Below, piece after piece: positions 26,983 to 36,020 of a stretch of DNA of 64,000 nucleotides (its first letter is position 1; the number at the start of each line of letters is the position of its first letter). A program made the position numbers and the translations under genes. This DNA is from Polaribacter pectinis (GTDB lineage: Bacteria > Bacteroidota > Bacteroidia > Flavobacteriales > Flavobacteriaceae). Location of the stretch: assembly GCF_014352875.1 (NCBI RefSeq), contig NZ_CP060695.1:2511501-2575500 (forward strand), written 5' to 3'. The notes beneath the pieces are model-generated. The model ran no database searches. It worked only from the letters and a program-made list of their open reading frames with translations, and was not told where the DNA came from.

Positions 26983-27588
26983 ATGGCTTTTAAACTACCA
27001 GAATTAGGATATGCTTATGATGCTTTAGAACCTAATATTGATGCAAGAACTATGGAAATTCACCACAGTAAACATCATAATGGATATACAAATAATTTAA
27101 ATAATGCAATTGCAGGAACTGATTTAGAAGGAAAATCTATAGAAGATATTTTAACTACTTTAGATTTAGATAACAAAGCTGTAAGAAATAATGGTGGTGG
27201 TTTTTACAATCACTCTTTATTCTGGACAGTTTTAAACCCAAATGATAGAGGATATTTATCTGGAGAATTAAAAGATGCTATTGAAGCCGCTTTTGGTTCT
27301 AAAGAAGCGTTTATCGAGGCTTTTTCTAAAGCTGCAGCAACACAATTCGGTTCTGGTTGGGCTTGGTTATGTGTAGATAAAGGAGGTAAAGTCTCTGTTT
27401 GTTCTACGCCAAATCAAGACAATCCTTTAATGCCTAATGGTTGTGGAGGAACTCCAATTTTAGGTTTAGATGTTTGGGAACATGCATATTACTTAAACTA
27501 CCAAAACAGAAGACCAGATTATATTAATGCGTTTTTTAATGTTATTAACTGGAACGAAGTTGAAAAACGTTACGCAGCTGCAAAGTAA
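26983..27588 (+). CDS. sodB: Superoxide dismutase (Fe/Mn family)
   Basis: A 201-residue Fe/Mn superoxide dismutase, cytoplasmic (no signal peptide). The metal ligands are His27, His76 (FYNHSLFW), Asp162 and His166 (signature DVWEHAYY). The metal preference is not certain from sequence. It stands alone with its own promoter and terminator. Confidence 0.95.
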   Translation: MAFKLPELGYAYDALEPNIDARTMEIHHSKHHNGYTNNLNNAIAGTDLEGKSIEDILTTLDLDNKAVRNNGGGFYNHSLFWTVLNPNDRGYLSGELKDAIEAAFGSKEAFIEAFSKAAATQFGSGWAWLCVDKGGKVSVCSTPNQDNPLMPNGCGGTPILGLDVWEHAYYLNYQNRRPDYINAFFNVINWNEVEKRYAAAK

Positions 27589-27667
27589 GCAACACAGGCA
27601 ACACAGTTGCTTTTTGTATTTCACTCATAATTAATTGATGTGGTGGATTTCAAAAAAAATTATAAAA

Positions 27668-27702
27668 TAAAAAAGCATCCAATTTATTTGGATGCTTTTT
27701 TT
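27668..27702 (+). terminator. Intrinsic terminator of sodB
   Basis: Stem AAAGCATCCAA / TTGGATGCTTT with loop TTTAT, flanked by A-tract and T-tract. Confidence 0.85.
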
Positions 27703-27765
27703 ATGAAATTTATTTCTCTAAATTGACACTCTCAAATTAACTACTTTTACAATTAAAATTATTCT

Positions 27766-28740
27766 ATGTTTCCATCAATTGCATCAAAAAAACAGAGTGA
27801 TAAAATTACAACCATCGCATTTTATAATGTTGAAAATTTATTTGACACTATTGATGATCCAAAAACTTTAGATGACGATTATACTTTAGATGGAAAATAC
27901 AAATGGACGAATAAACGTTATAAAATAAAACTTAAGAAATTAGGCTCTGTAATTTCTCAATTAGGCATGAATCGTTCTAAAAATCCACCAGCAATTGTTG
28001 GTTTGGTTGAAGTTGAAAATGCCAAAGTTGTAGACGATTTGGTAAATGCTACCAATTTAAGAAAACATCATTATGGTTTTGTTCATCACGATTCTCCAGA
28101 CGAACGTGGAATTGATGTTGCACTTTTATATAACAAACTTGTTTTTGAATTTTTAAGTTCAGAAACCTTTGTTTTAGAAATAGAAAATGAGCCAGGTGTT
28201 AGAGATTACACAAGAGATGTTTTAAAAGTTACTGGAAATTTACATGGCGAATTGATACATGTTTTAGTAAATCATTGGCCATCTAGAAGAGATGGTTATG
28301 AAGCTACAGAGCCAAAAAGATTAAAGGCAGCAGCATTAAATAGAACTATTATTTCCCAAATTAAAGATAAAAATTACGATGCTAAAATTATAATTATGGG
28401 AGATTTTAATGACGACCCAGCAAGCATTAGTTTGAAAAATTTAACTTCTGATGATTTTATAAATCCCATGGAGAAACTCTTAAACAAAGAGAAATTTGGA
28501 ACTTCTACCTACAACAAAAAATGGAACTTATTCGATCAAATTATTTTTAGTAAAAACTTTTTAGAGAAAAAAGAAGGTAAATTATATTTTAAACATGCAG
28601 AAGTTTTCAATAAAAAATGGTTAAAAGTCTTTAAAGGAAAACTAAAAGGAAGTCCTTTTAGAACTTATATTGGTCCTTGGTATCAAGGTGGTTTTTCCGA
28701 CCATTTTCCAGTGTATGCTTTTTTGAAAAAGGAAGATTAA
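27766..28740 (+). CDS. Endonuclease/exonuclease/phosphatase-family hydrolase
   Basis: A 324-residue protein of the EEP superfamily. Catalytic segments are FYNVENLFDT, VGLVEVENAKVV, VNHWPSRRDG, IIMGDFNDDPAS and the final SDHFPVYAF. No signal peptide is visible from this start. The substrate is open: DNA repair, nucleotide or lipid phosphate hydrolysis are all possible in this superfamily. Its stop codon overlaps the stop of the convergent small membrane gene by 4 bp (TTAA). Confidence 0.85.
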   Translation: MFPSIASKKQSDKITTIAFYNVENLFDTIDDPKTLDDDYTLDGKYKWTNKRYKIKLKKLGSVISQLGMNRSKNPPAIVGLVEVENAKVVDDLVNATNLRKHHYGFVHHDSPDERGIDVALLYNKLVFEFLSSETFVLEIENEPGVRDYTRDVLKVTGNLHGELIHVLVNHWPSRRDGYEATEPKRLKAAALNRTIISQIKDKNYDAKIIIMGDFNDDPASISLKNLTSDDFINPMEKLLNKEKFGTSTYNKKWNLFDQIIFSKNFLEKKEGKLYFKHAEVFNKKWLKVFKGKLKGSPFRTYIGPWYQGGFSDHFPVYAFLKKED

Positions 28741-28976
28741 TCTTTCCCTCTCTGATTAAAAGCATCTCTTAATTTTTGGTCATTAAGAATATATTTCTTG
28801 TATTTACCATCTTTATATCTATGATAAATGAAGATTGGCATTACTAAAAAAGAGAAATAGAAAATGCCTAAACCCATTACAATTTGTGCTTTCTCATGAT
28901 CTGTGTTTAGCAAGTAAATTCCAATTACCATCCAAATTAAAAAGACGATAAACATTATTTTTAATGTTAACTTCAT
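28737..28976 (-). CDS. Small membrane protein of unknown function
   Basis: A 79-residue protein with two hydrophobic helices (about 4-24 and 33-51), followed by a basic tail with HRYKDGKYKKYI. I do not recognise the family. A perfect -7 box TAGTTTTG lies only 4 nt before the ATG, so the mRNA may be leaderless. It is divergent from glpQ (36 bp between starts). Confidence 0.7.
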   Translation of the reverse strand: MKLTLKIMFIVFLIWMVIGIYLLNTDHEKAQIVMGLGIFYFSFLVMPIFIYHRYKDGKYKKYILNDQKLRDAFNQRGKD

Positions 28977-28980
28977 ATTG

Positions 28981-28988
28981 CAAAACTA
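28981..28988 (-). promoter_or_regulatory. -7 box of the small membrane protein gene
   Basis: TAGTTTTG on the minus strand is a perfect TAnnTTTG, with the start codon 4 nt after it. Confidence 0.5.
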
Positions 28989-29012
28989 CAAAAAGTCTAT
29001 CTTTAAAGATAA

Positions 29013-29993
29013 ATGAAATCAATTTTATTATTTTTGATTAGTCTGCTATTTATTTCTTGTAATGAAACTAAAAAACAATCTCCAATGAACAAAAAATTAG
29101 TAATTGCTCACAGAGGCGCTTCTGGCTATTTGCCTGAACATACAATGGAATCTAAAGCTATGGCTTTTGCAATGAATCCTAATTTTATTGAACAAGATGT
29201 TGTTTTAAGTAAAGATGATGTGCCAATTGTTATACATGATATTTATTTAGACGATGTTACAGATGTTGCAACAAAATTTCCAAATAAAAAAAGAGAAGAC
29301 AATCGTTTTTATGTGATAGATTTTACTTTTAAAGAATTGCAAACTTTAGCAGTTTCTGAACGTTTTAACCCAAAAACTGGTGAACAATTTTACCCAAATA
29401 GATTTCCAAAAGGAAAAGGTTATTTTAAACTCCATTCTTTACAACAAGAAATTGAATTGATACAAGGTTTAAACAAATCTACTGGAAAAAACATCGGTAT
29501 TTACCCAGAAATTAAAGAACCTGAATTCCATAAAAAAGAAGGAAAAAACCTAACAGAAATTGTTTTGAAAACACTTTCTAATTATGGTTACAAAACAAAA
29601 AAAGACAATTGTATTTTACAATGTTTTGATGCGAAAGAATTAGAGAGAATTCGTAAAGAATTAAAGTCCAAATTATTTTTAGTACAATTAATGGAATTCC
29701 CTGAGGAAACCAAAAACTTAAAACATTTTGCAAATTATGCAGATGGAATTGGACCTTGGTACAAACAAATTTTAGATAAAAAAGTAGATGGACAATGGGA
29801 ATTTACCTCTTTAGTTTCTGAAGCTCATAAATTCGATTTAAAAGTACATCCTTATACTTTTAGAGCAGATCAATTAGATGAGTTTTCTTCGTTTAAGGAA
29901 ATGATGCAAACTTTATTAATTGATGCAAATGTAGATGGTGCTTTTACGGATTTTCCTGATTTAGTTGTTGAATTTGTAAATTCAATTTATTAA
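29013..29993 (+). CDS. glpQ: Glycerophosphodiester phosphodiesterase lipoprotein
   Basis: A 326-residue GDPD of the periplasmic GlpQ type with a lipoprotein signal (ends LFISC, Cys16). Catalytic residues are in IAHRGASGYLPEHT, FIEQDVVLSKDDVPIVIHD and YPEIKEPEFHKK. It hydrolyses glycerophosphodiesters from phospholipid head groups to glycerol-3-phosphate and an alcohol. The stop overlaps that of the convergent ClC gene by 4 bp. Confidence 0.93.
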   Translation: MKSILLFLISLLFISCNETKKQSPMNKKLVIAHRGASGYLPEHTMESKAMAFAMNPNFIEQDVVLSKDDVPIVIHDIYLDDVTDVATKFPNKKREDNRFYVIDFTFKELQTLAVSERFNPKTGEQFYPNRFPKGKGYFKLHSLQQEIELIQGLNKSTGKNIGIYPEIKEPEFHKKEGKNLTEIVLKTLSNYGYKTKKDNCILQCFDAKELERIRKELKSKLFLVQLMEFPEETKNLKHFANYADGIGPWYKQILDKKVDGQWEFTSLVSEAHKFDLKVHPYTFRADQLDEFSSFKEMMQTLLIDANVDGAFTDFPDLVVEFVNSIY

Positions 29994-31765
29994 GAAGTAA
30001 CTTCAATCAACTTATTTCTGTAGGCAGTTAATAATTTAGATTTAGAAATAAAACCAATATACTTTTCGTCTTTAACAACTGGTAAATTCCAAGCATTACT
30101 GTCTTTAAATTTTTGCATTACTTTTTCCACAGTATCATCATGAAAAATAATTTCTGGTGCAGACTTCATAAAATCAGCAACAGTGGCAACTTCATATTGT
30201 GTTTGATCGAACATCATAGGTCTTATATCATCTAACAAAACAATTCCTAAAAAGCGTTTTTCTTCATCTAAAACAGGAAAAATATTTCGTTTCGATTTTG
30301 CAACCGATTTTTTAAGCATTTCTCCAAATGTCATTTCTGGTGTAATTGGTTTGAAATTCTTTTCAATTAAAGTGTCAATTCGCATCATCATTAACACATT
30401 TTTATCTTTATTATGTGTTATCAATTCTCCTCTTTTTGCCAATTCAACTGTATAAATGGAGTTCGAAATAAAGTATTTTGTAAACGCAAAACTAATAGCA
30501 GCAACCAACATTAAAGGAACAAAAAGCTCATAACCTCCAGTAATTTCCGCAATTAAGAAAATCGCAGTTAATGGCGCATGTAAAACTCCTGCCATTAAAC
30601 CTGTCATTCCTATCAGTGTAAAGTTCGATTCAGAAACTGAGAAACCCAACTGATTTATAATTTTGGCAATCGCATTTCCCAATGCGGAACCCATAAAAAT
30701 GGTAGGAATAAAAATTCCACCAACTCCACCAGCTGCAAATGTAGTTGTCATTGCAATTGCTTTAAATATTGCAATAATCAATAACATGAAAGCAACCATA
30801 TAAACGTTATTTAAATCGATATTATATGGAATATCGTTCAACGCTTTTGCAGTATTTCCATTTAATAAATTATTGATTAATCCATATCCTTCTCCATACA
30901 AAGGCGGAATTAAATACAACATAACTCCTATCGCAATTCCTCCTATAATTAGTTTTTTAAATGGACTTTTAAATCGTGCAAAAAAACGAGTAATTGCAAA
31001 GTACATTTTAGAAAAATATACAGAGGCAATTCCTGTAAAAAAAGCCAAAACTATGTAAAACGGAATGTCTTCAACTTGAAAAACATCTACCAATTTAAAA
31101 CCGAATAAAACATCTGTTCCCACAAAAAAGTAACTTGTAATTACTGCAGAAACTGATGCCAATAATAGTGGAACTAATGAAGCAAAAGCCAAGTCTAAAC
31201 TAAAAATTTCCACAGCAAAAATAATTGCTGCAATTGGTGCTTGAAACATAGAAGACATTGCACCAGCAGTTGCACAACCCACTAATAACATTCGGGTTTT
31301 TGCATTCATGTGAAACAACTGTGCAACGTTAGAACCCAAAGCTGCTCCTGTACTTACAGCAGGACCTTGCAAACCTGCAGAACCTCCAAAACCAACTGTT
31401 AATGGCGCTGTAATTAAGGAAGCAAACATTTTATAACGTTCTATAATTCCGTTTCTTTTAGAAATAGAATGTAAAGTAGTAGAAATTCCGTGTCCTATTT
31501 CTTTTTTTAGGATGAATTTCTTAATCGAGTACACCAAAAACAGTCCAATAATTGGAAAGATAAAATAAAGCGAATAATGATAATCTTTAATAAATTTACC
31601 TTCTAATAATTCTTCAATTATAAAGGTTAAATCTTTTAGAATAAAGGTTCCTAAACCTGCTAAAAACCCAACTAAAACACTTAAAACATAGACAAATTGT
31701 CTTTCGGAAATATATTTATATCTCCAAATTAAAACCTTTTTAAGTATTTTATATTTTGTTGGCAT
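29990..31765 (-). CDS. ClC-family chloride channel/transporter with CBS domains
   Basis: A 591-residue ClC protein: a membrane part of about 10-12 helices (about 25-440) and two C-terminal CBS domains (about 455-590). The selectivity segments include GSAGLQGPAVSTGAALGS and GVGGIFIPTIFMGSALG. In the gate motif GxEGP the Glu is Gln133. The place of the internal proton Glu (E203 in E. coli ClC) reads VEIFSLDL, with Ile at that position by my alignment. Both changes point to chloride flow not coupled to protons. The start directly follows the stop of the DUF6503 gene, so the two are co-transcribed. Confidence 0.9.
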   Translation of the reverse strand: MPTKYKILKKVLIWRYKYISERQFVYVLSVLVGFLAGLGTFILKDLTFIIEELLEGKFIKDYHYSLYFIFPIIGLFLVYSIKKFILKKEIGHGISTTLHSISKRNGIIERYKMFASLITAPLTVGFGGSAGLQGPAVSTGAALGSNVAQLFHMNAKTRMLLVGCATAGAMSSMFQAPIAAIIFAVEIFSLDLAFASLVPLLLASVSAVITSYFFVGTDVLFGFKLVDVFQVEDIPFYIVLAFFTGIASVYFSKMYFAITRFFARFKSPFKKLIIGGIAIGVMLYLIPPLYGEGYGLINNLLNGNTAKALNDIPYNIDLNNVYMVAFMLLIIAIFKAIAMTTTFAAGGVGGIFIPTIFMGSALGNAIAKIINQLGFSVSESNFTLIGMTGLMAGVLHAPLTAIFLIAEITGGYELFVPLMLVAAISFAFTKYFISNSIYTVELAKRGELITHNKDKNVLMMMRIDTLIEKNFKPITPEMTFGEMLKKSVAKSKRNIFPVLDEEKRFLGIVLLDDIRPMMFDQTQYEVATVADFMKSAPEIIFHDDTVEKVMQKFKDSNAWNLPVVKDEKYIGFISKSKLLTAYRNKLIEVTS

Positions 31766-32473
31766 TTATTTTTTTGCTGATAAAATATCCGTTCCTAAAT
31801 AACCATTGTCTTTATTATAATACCAAGCTCTGTTTTTTGGCATTTTTACACCATTAATCGTTTCTAAACCAGATAATAAAATATATTCTCCACTATCTTT
31901 TGCTTCTTTAAAAAACTGATACACTTCCATTGCATACGTTTTTGGATCGAAATAAAAGTACCAAGTATCTTTACCTACTTCTTTAGAGTATGTGGCTTTT
32001 AACACTAAATATTCTTTTCCTTTAAAGGTTTTTCTTTCTACTTTTTCTTCGATAATTGTGCCTTCATCTTTCAATTTCATTGGCAAACCATATAAGTAGG
32101 TGTAATAATTTTTATACAAATTTGCGCGTTCGCAACTTAGACTATGTTTCTTTTTTAGCTCTTCAGACGGATTTGTATTTCCGTTAATTGCCATACTACA
32201 ATCGCCTTTATGAATCGCATATTCTGTTACGATTGTGTCTTTTACAGCTTTCACTAAAAAATATTGTTCAGGTAAATTAATTCTGATTCTACTTTTTCTT
32301 GGAGAGCTTTTAGGCATTTCCATCGTTACAAAAAGTTCGCCTTTAAAGGTTTCCCAATTTCCATTTGGGTCGTGAAATTTAATTGCTTTTTCTAATAATT
32401 GATTTCCTGTGATTTCTTGAGAAAATGAAATTATTGATATGAAAAGCAGTAAAAATGTGAATAGTTTTTTCAT
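31766..32473 (-). CDS. DUF6503-family exported protein
   Basis: A 235-residue protein with a signal peptide (about 1-18, cleaved near SFSQ). It has a LolA-like series of beta strands, with NWETFKGELFVTMEMPKSSP, WYFYFDPKTYAMEVYQFF and a C-terminal PKNRAWYYNKDNGYLG. I assign it to DUF6503, a Bacteroidota family of unknown function. Its stop codon abuts the start of the ClC gene. Confidence 0.75.
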   Translation of the reverse strand: MKKLFTFLLLFISIISFSQEITGNQLLEKAIKFHDPNGNWETFKGELFVTMEMPKSSPRKSRIRINLPEQYFLVKAVKDTIVTEYAIHKGDCSMAINGNTNPSEELKKKHSLSCERANLYKNYYTYLYGLPMKLKDEGTIIEEKVERKTFKGKEYLVLKATYSKEVGKDTWYFYFDPKTYAMEVYQFFKEAKDSGEYILLSGLETINGVKMPKNRAWYYNKDNGYLGTDILSAKK

Positions 32474-32498
32474 AATTTAAAAGTAGTAAAATTCTAAC

Positions 32499-32535
32499 AA
32501 AAAAGACCTCAAAGGTTTTCAAAACCTTTGAGGTC
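32499..32535 (-). terminator. Hairpin repeat (CCTCAAAGG type), copy 2; terminator of aspS
   Basis: A perfect 15-bp stem GACCTCAAAGGTTTT / AAAACCTTTGAGGTC around one C, followed on the minus strand by T6. It lies 21 bp after the aspS stop. The core matches the hairpin at 15221-15253. Confidence 0.85.
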
Positions 32536-32556
32536 TAAATATTTACAAAATATATT

Positions 32557-34320
32557 TTACTCTTGAATATTCAATTTCAAACTTAATTCTTTCAATTGTT
32601 CATCATCTATAAATGCAGGTGCATCAATCATAACATCGCGTCCTGAATTATTTTTAGGAAACGCAATAAAATCACGAATTGTTTCTTGTCCACCTAAAAT
32701 AGCAACCAATCTATCCAAACCAAAAGCCAAACCTCCATGAGGTGGTGCTCCATATTCGAATGCATCCATTAAGAAACCAAATTGCGCTTTTGCATCTTCT
32801 TCAGAAAAACCTAAATGCTTCAACATGGTTGCTTGCATTTGCTTATCGTGAATTCTAATAGAACCTCCACCAATTTCATTTCCGTTTAAAACCAAATCAT
32901 AAGCATTTGCTTTTACAGCTCCAGGATCTGTGTCTAACAATTCGATTTGCCCAGGTTTTGGAGAAGTAAATGGATGATGCATTGCATGATAATGCCCTGT
33001 TTCTTCATCTAATTCTAATAATGGAAAATCAATAACCCAAAGTGGTGCAAATACTTTTGGATCTCTCAATCCTAAACGCTCTGCCAATTCCATTCTTAAA
33101 GCCGATAATTGTGCTCTTACTTTATTTGTTTCTCCAGACAAAACACAAACTAAATCTCCAGGTTTTGCATCTGTAGCTTCTACCCATTTTGCTAAATCTT
33201 CTTGGTCATAGAATTTATCAACCGAAGATTTAAAACTTCCATCTTCGTTTACACGACAATAAATCATTCCTAAAGCACCAACTTGTGGTCTTTTAACCCA
33301 TTTTATAATATTGTCAATTTCTTTTCTTGTGTAAGAATTTCCTCCAGGAACAGCAATTCCAACTACCAATTCTGCGTTATTAAAAACACCAAAATCTTTG
33401 TGTTGAGTAACTGAATTTAATTCAGCAAATTCCATCCCAAAACGGATATCTGGTTTGTCATTTCCGTACAAACGCATTGCATCATCATATAACATTCTTG
33501 GAAACTTCTCCACCTCTACTCCATTTACTTCTTTTAGTAAATGACGCGTTAATCCTTCAAAAATATTTAGAATATCTTCTTGCTCAACAAACGCCATTTC
33601 ACAGTCAATTTGTGTAAATTCTGGCTGTCTGTCTGCACGTAAATCTTCATCTCTAAAACATTTTACAATCTGAAAATATTTATCCATTCCACCAACCATT
33701 AATAGCTGTTTGAATGTTTGTGGAGATTGTGGCAATGCGTAAAACTGACCTTCATTCATTCTTGAAGGCACTACAAAATCTCTTGCTCCTTCTGGCGTAG
33801 ATTTTATTAAATAAGGTGTTTCAACTTCAATAAATTCTTGGTCAGACAAGTATTTACGAACTTCCATCGAAACTTTATGACGAAAGATTAAACTGTCTTT
33901 TACCGGATTTCTTCTAATATCCAAGTATCTGTATTTCATTCTTAAATCGTCTCCACCATCGGTTTTGTCTTCAATTGTAAAAGGCGGAGTAATAGAAGCA
34001 TTTAAAATTTCTAATTTAGAAACCAAAACTTCCACATTTCCAGTTGGCATTTTACTGTTTTTCGACTCACGCTCAATAACAGTTCCAGTTACCTGAATTA
34101 CAAACTCTCTTCCCAAAGATTTTGCTTTCTCCATCATTTCTTTTGGCGTGCGTTCTTCATCAAACATTAATTGCGTAATTCCATAACGATCGCGTAAATC
34201 TACCCAAATCATAAACCCTTTATCGCGCGATTTTTGTACCCAACCAGCCAAGGTTACTTCTGTATTTATATGCGAATCTCTTAACTCGCCACAAGAATGA
34301 CTTCTATACATTTCTTTCAA
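32557..34320 (-). CDS. aspS: Aspartate--tRNA ligase
   Basis: A 587-residue bacterial-type aspartyl-tRNA synthetase. The N-terminal OB fold binds the anticodon ([20 protein letters not shown]). The class II core holds motif 2 ([18 protein letters not shown]) and motif 3 ([13 protein letters not shown]). The bacterial GAD insertion lies between them. The start is at the family N-terminus [15 protein letters not shown] weak -7 box TAATTTCG (34333-34340, minus) lies 12 nt upstream. The gene is divergent from the cupin gene across repeat copy D. Confidence 0.96.
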   Translation of the reverse strand: MKEMYRSHSCGELRDSHINTEVTLAGWVQKSRDKGFMIWVDLRDRYGITQLMFDEERTPKEMMEKAKSLGREFVIQVTGTVIERESKNSKMPTGNVEVLVSKLEILNASITPPFTIEDKTDGGDDLRMKYRYLDIRRNPVKDSLIFRHKVSMEVRKYLSDQEFIEVETPYLIKSTPEGARDFVVPSRMNEGQFYALPQSPQTFKQLLMVGGMDKYFQIVKCFRDEDLRADRQPEFTQIDCEMAFVEQEDILNIFEGLTRHLLKEVNGVEVEKFPRMLYDDAMRLYGNDKPDIRFGMEFAELNSVTQHKDFGVFNNAELVVGIAVPGGNSYTRKEIDNIIKWVKRPQVGALGMIYCRVNEDGSFKSSVDKFYDQEDLAKWVEATDAKPGDLVCVLSGETNKVRAQLSALRMELAERLGLRDPKVFAPLWVIDFPLLELDEETGHYHAMHHPFTSPKPGQIELLDTDPGAVKANAYDLVLNGNEIGGGSIRIHDKQMQATMLKHLGFSEEDAKAQFGFLMDAFEYGAPPHGGLAFGLDRLVAILGGQETIRDFIAFPKNNSGRDVMIDAPAFIDDEQLKELSLKLNIQE

Positions 34321-34368
34321 TAATTTAAGTTGCGAAATTAATCATTTTCCGTTAAATATTAATGTTTT

Positions 34369-34460
34369 GGGCGTTCATTTCTAAACAGAAATGCCCCGCT
34401 TTTCGCACTCGCTTTTTTTAAACAAAAAAGAGCTCAAACAATTGCTTCAATCGGTAACGC
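34369..34460 (-). repeat. Intergenic imperfect-hairpin repeat, copy D
   Basis: A 92-bp element reading GGGCGTT to TAACGC on the plus strand, so it is inverted relative to copy A. It shares GCACTCGC, the T-run/A-run centre, GAGCTCAAACAATTG and the GATTGA end with copy A. It has an extra inner hairpin CATTTCT/AGAAATG (34376-34393). Unlike the others it sits in a divergent promoter gap (aspS/cupin), not after a gene. Confidence 0.75.
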
Positions 34461-34480
34461 AGAATCCGTCCAATTCTTTG

Positions 34481-34488
34481 TAAATTTG
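34481..34488 (+). promoter_or_regulatory. -7 box of the cupin gene
   Basis: TAAATTTG is a perfect TAnnTTTG and ends only 5 nt before the ATG at 34494, so transcription should begin at or next to the start codon. Confidence 0.55.
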
Positions 34489-34493
34489 TCTTT

Positions 34494-34853
34494 ATGAGTG
34501 TAATTAATATTCAAGAGAAATTTAAATTGTTTCAAGACTTATGGTCTCCAAAAAAAGTTGGGCAATTAAACGGACAACAAATATTATTAGCCAAATTAAA
34601 AGGAGAATTCGTTTTTCATAAACACGATAATGAAGACGAGTTATTTATGGTTATTAAAGGAACTTTAGATATCGAGTTTCGTGATAAAACGATTACTTTA
34701 AACGAAGGCGAATTTTACATTGTACCTAAAGGAGTAGAACACAAACCTATTGCAAAAGAAGAAGTCCATATTGTTTTATTTGAGCCTTTAAGTATAAAAC
34801 ACACAGGAGATATTATTGCAGATATTACTGTTGATGAATATGAATCGATATAA
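34494..34853 (+). CDS. Cupin-domain protein
   Basis: A 119-residue single-domain cupin. The first metal motif is HKHDNEDELFMVIKG (two His and a Glu) and the second is EGEFYIVPKGVEHKP. Its partner or substrate is not readable. The family N-terminus (INIQEKFKLFQDLWSPKKVG) fits the start at 34494, although the -7 box is only 5 nt upstream. This makes a leaderless mRNA likely. Confidence 0.88.
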   Translation: MSVINIQEKFKLFQDLWSPKKVGQLNGQQILLAKLKGEFVFHKHDNEDELFMVIKGTLDIEFRDKTITLNEGEFYIVPKGVEHKPIAKEEVHIVLFEPLSIKHTGDIIADITVDEYESI

Positions 34854-34861
34854 AAAGTTTT

Positions 34862-34919
34862 GAGTGTTGAGTTGTGAGTTTTAAGTTCACTAAAAACTAA
34901 ACATTAAAAACTAAAAACT
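34862..34919. repeat. Simple-repeat spacer before rsmI
   Basis: The 73-bp gap consists of GAGTGTTGAGTTGTGAG-type repeats, followed by three copies of AAAAACTAAA-like units (34891-34919). It resembles the spacer between clpP and clpX. No promoter box is obvious. Confidence 0.45.
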
Positions 34920-34926
34920 TTAAATT

Positions 34927-35598
34927 ATGAGTAAATTATATATAGTTCCAACACCAATTGGTAATCTAGAAGACATCACTTTTAGAGCGATTCGTGTTTT
35001 AAAAGAAGTCGATTTTATTTTAGCAGAAGACACACGCACAAGTGGAAAACTATTAAAACATTTTGAAATTGCTACACAAATGCACAGTCACCATATGCAT
35101 AATGAGCATAAATCTGTAAAAGGTGTTGTGCAGAGAATTCAGAATGGAGAAACGTGTGCATTAATTTCAGATGCTGGAACGCCAGCAATTTCAGATCCTG
35201 GTTTTTTACTAACAAGAGCTTGTGTAGAAAATAATATCGAGGTTGATTGTTTACCAGGTGCAACTGCATTTGTACCAGCTTTGGTAAATTCTGGTTTGCC
35301 AAATGATAAATTTGTTTTTGAAGGATTTCTTCCAGTTAAAAAAGGAAGACAAACACGTTTTTTAATATTGGCAGAAGAAACAAGAACGATGATTTTTTAT
35401 GAATCTCCACATAAATTGGTGAAAACATTGGGTCATTTTGTAGAATATTTTGGTACAGAAAGAAGAGTTTCTGTTTCCAGAGAACTCACAAAAATGTTTG
35501 AAGAAACCATTAGAGGAACTGCCACAGAAGTGTTGGCACATTATACTGCAAAACCACCTAAAGGAGAAATTGTTGTGATTGTGGAAGGGAAGAAGTAA
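34927..35598 (+). CDS. rsmI: 16S rRNA (cytidine1402-2'-O)-methyltransferase RsmI
   Basis: A 223-residue tetrapyrrole-methylase-fold enzyme that methylates the ribose of C1402 in 16S rRNA. Marks: LYIVPTPIGNLEDITFRAIR, AEDTRTSGKLLKHF, LISDAGTPAISDPGF, CLPGATAFVPALVNSGLP and FYESPHKLVKTL. The length is slightly shorter than E. coli RsmI because the C-terminal extension is missing, which is common. It may be co-transcribed with the small lipoprotein gene 6 nt downstream. Confidence 0.95.
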   Translation: MSKLYIVPTPIGNLEDITFRAIRVLKEVDFILAEDTRTSGKLLKHFEIATQMHSHHMHNEHKSVKGVVQRIQNGETCALISDAGTPAISDPGFLLTRACVENNIEVDCLPGATAFVPALVNSGLPNDKFVFEGFLPVKKGRQTRFLILAEETRTMIFYESPHKLVKTLGHFVEYFGTERRVSVSRELTKMFEETIRGTATEVLAHYTAKPPKGEIVVIVEGKK

Positions 35599-35604
35599 TT
35601 CATT

Positions 35605-36006
35605 ATGAAAAAAAATATTGTATTAATATTATCAATTATTTTATTACAATCCTGTTATTTTGGAGCAGGTTTAATTGAAGAGGAACTTCCAGGAAGTTTT
35701 ATGTTATTTGCTAATAACTCAATAGAAGAATTATCAATTATAAATAACTCTAACAATAAATCAATTTACAACATTGTCGTTGATGAAGCAGTTTTTGCAG
35801 TTGGCTTTAATAAAGAATATATAATTGCTAAAAGTTATTCTGTAAATAAGAACTTAATTCTTTACCATATAATTGAAGTTGAAAAGGAGTTAAATCAAAT
35901 TAACTTAAATTTATCCTTTCAAGATTATAAATTAAAGAGAGAAAGTTTAAAGTTACCTTATGACTTAAACTTTACTTTAGTTTATCATGAAATTGCAAAA
36001 AATTAA
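35605..36006 (+). CDS. Small lipoprotein, possibly DUF3997-like
   Basis: A 133-residue lipoprotein (signal ends LLQSC, Cys17). The mature part contains LPGSFMLFAN and VDEAVFAVGFNKEYIIAKSY, which remind me of the DUF3997 lipoprotein family. I am not sure of the match. The gene starts 6 nt after rsmI and ends 14 nt before the HopJ gene. Confidence 0.7.
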   Translation: MKKNIVLILSIILLQSCYFGAGLIEEELPGSFMLFANNSIEELSIINNSNNKSIYNIVVDEAVFAVGFNKEYIIAKSYSVNKNLILYHIIEVEKELNQINLNLSFQDYKLKRESLKLPYDLNFTLVYHEIAKN

Positions 36007-36020
36007 AAAAAAAGCTAATT

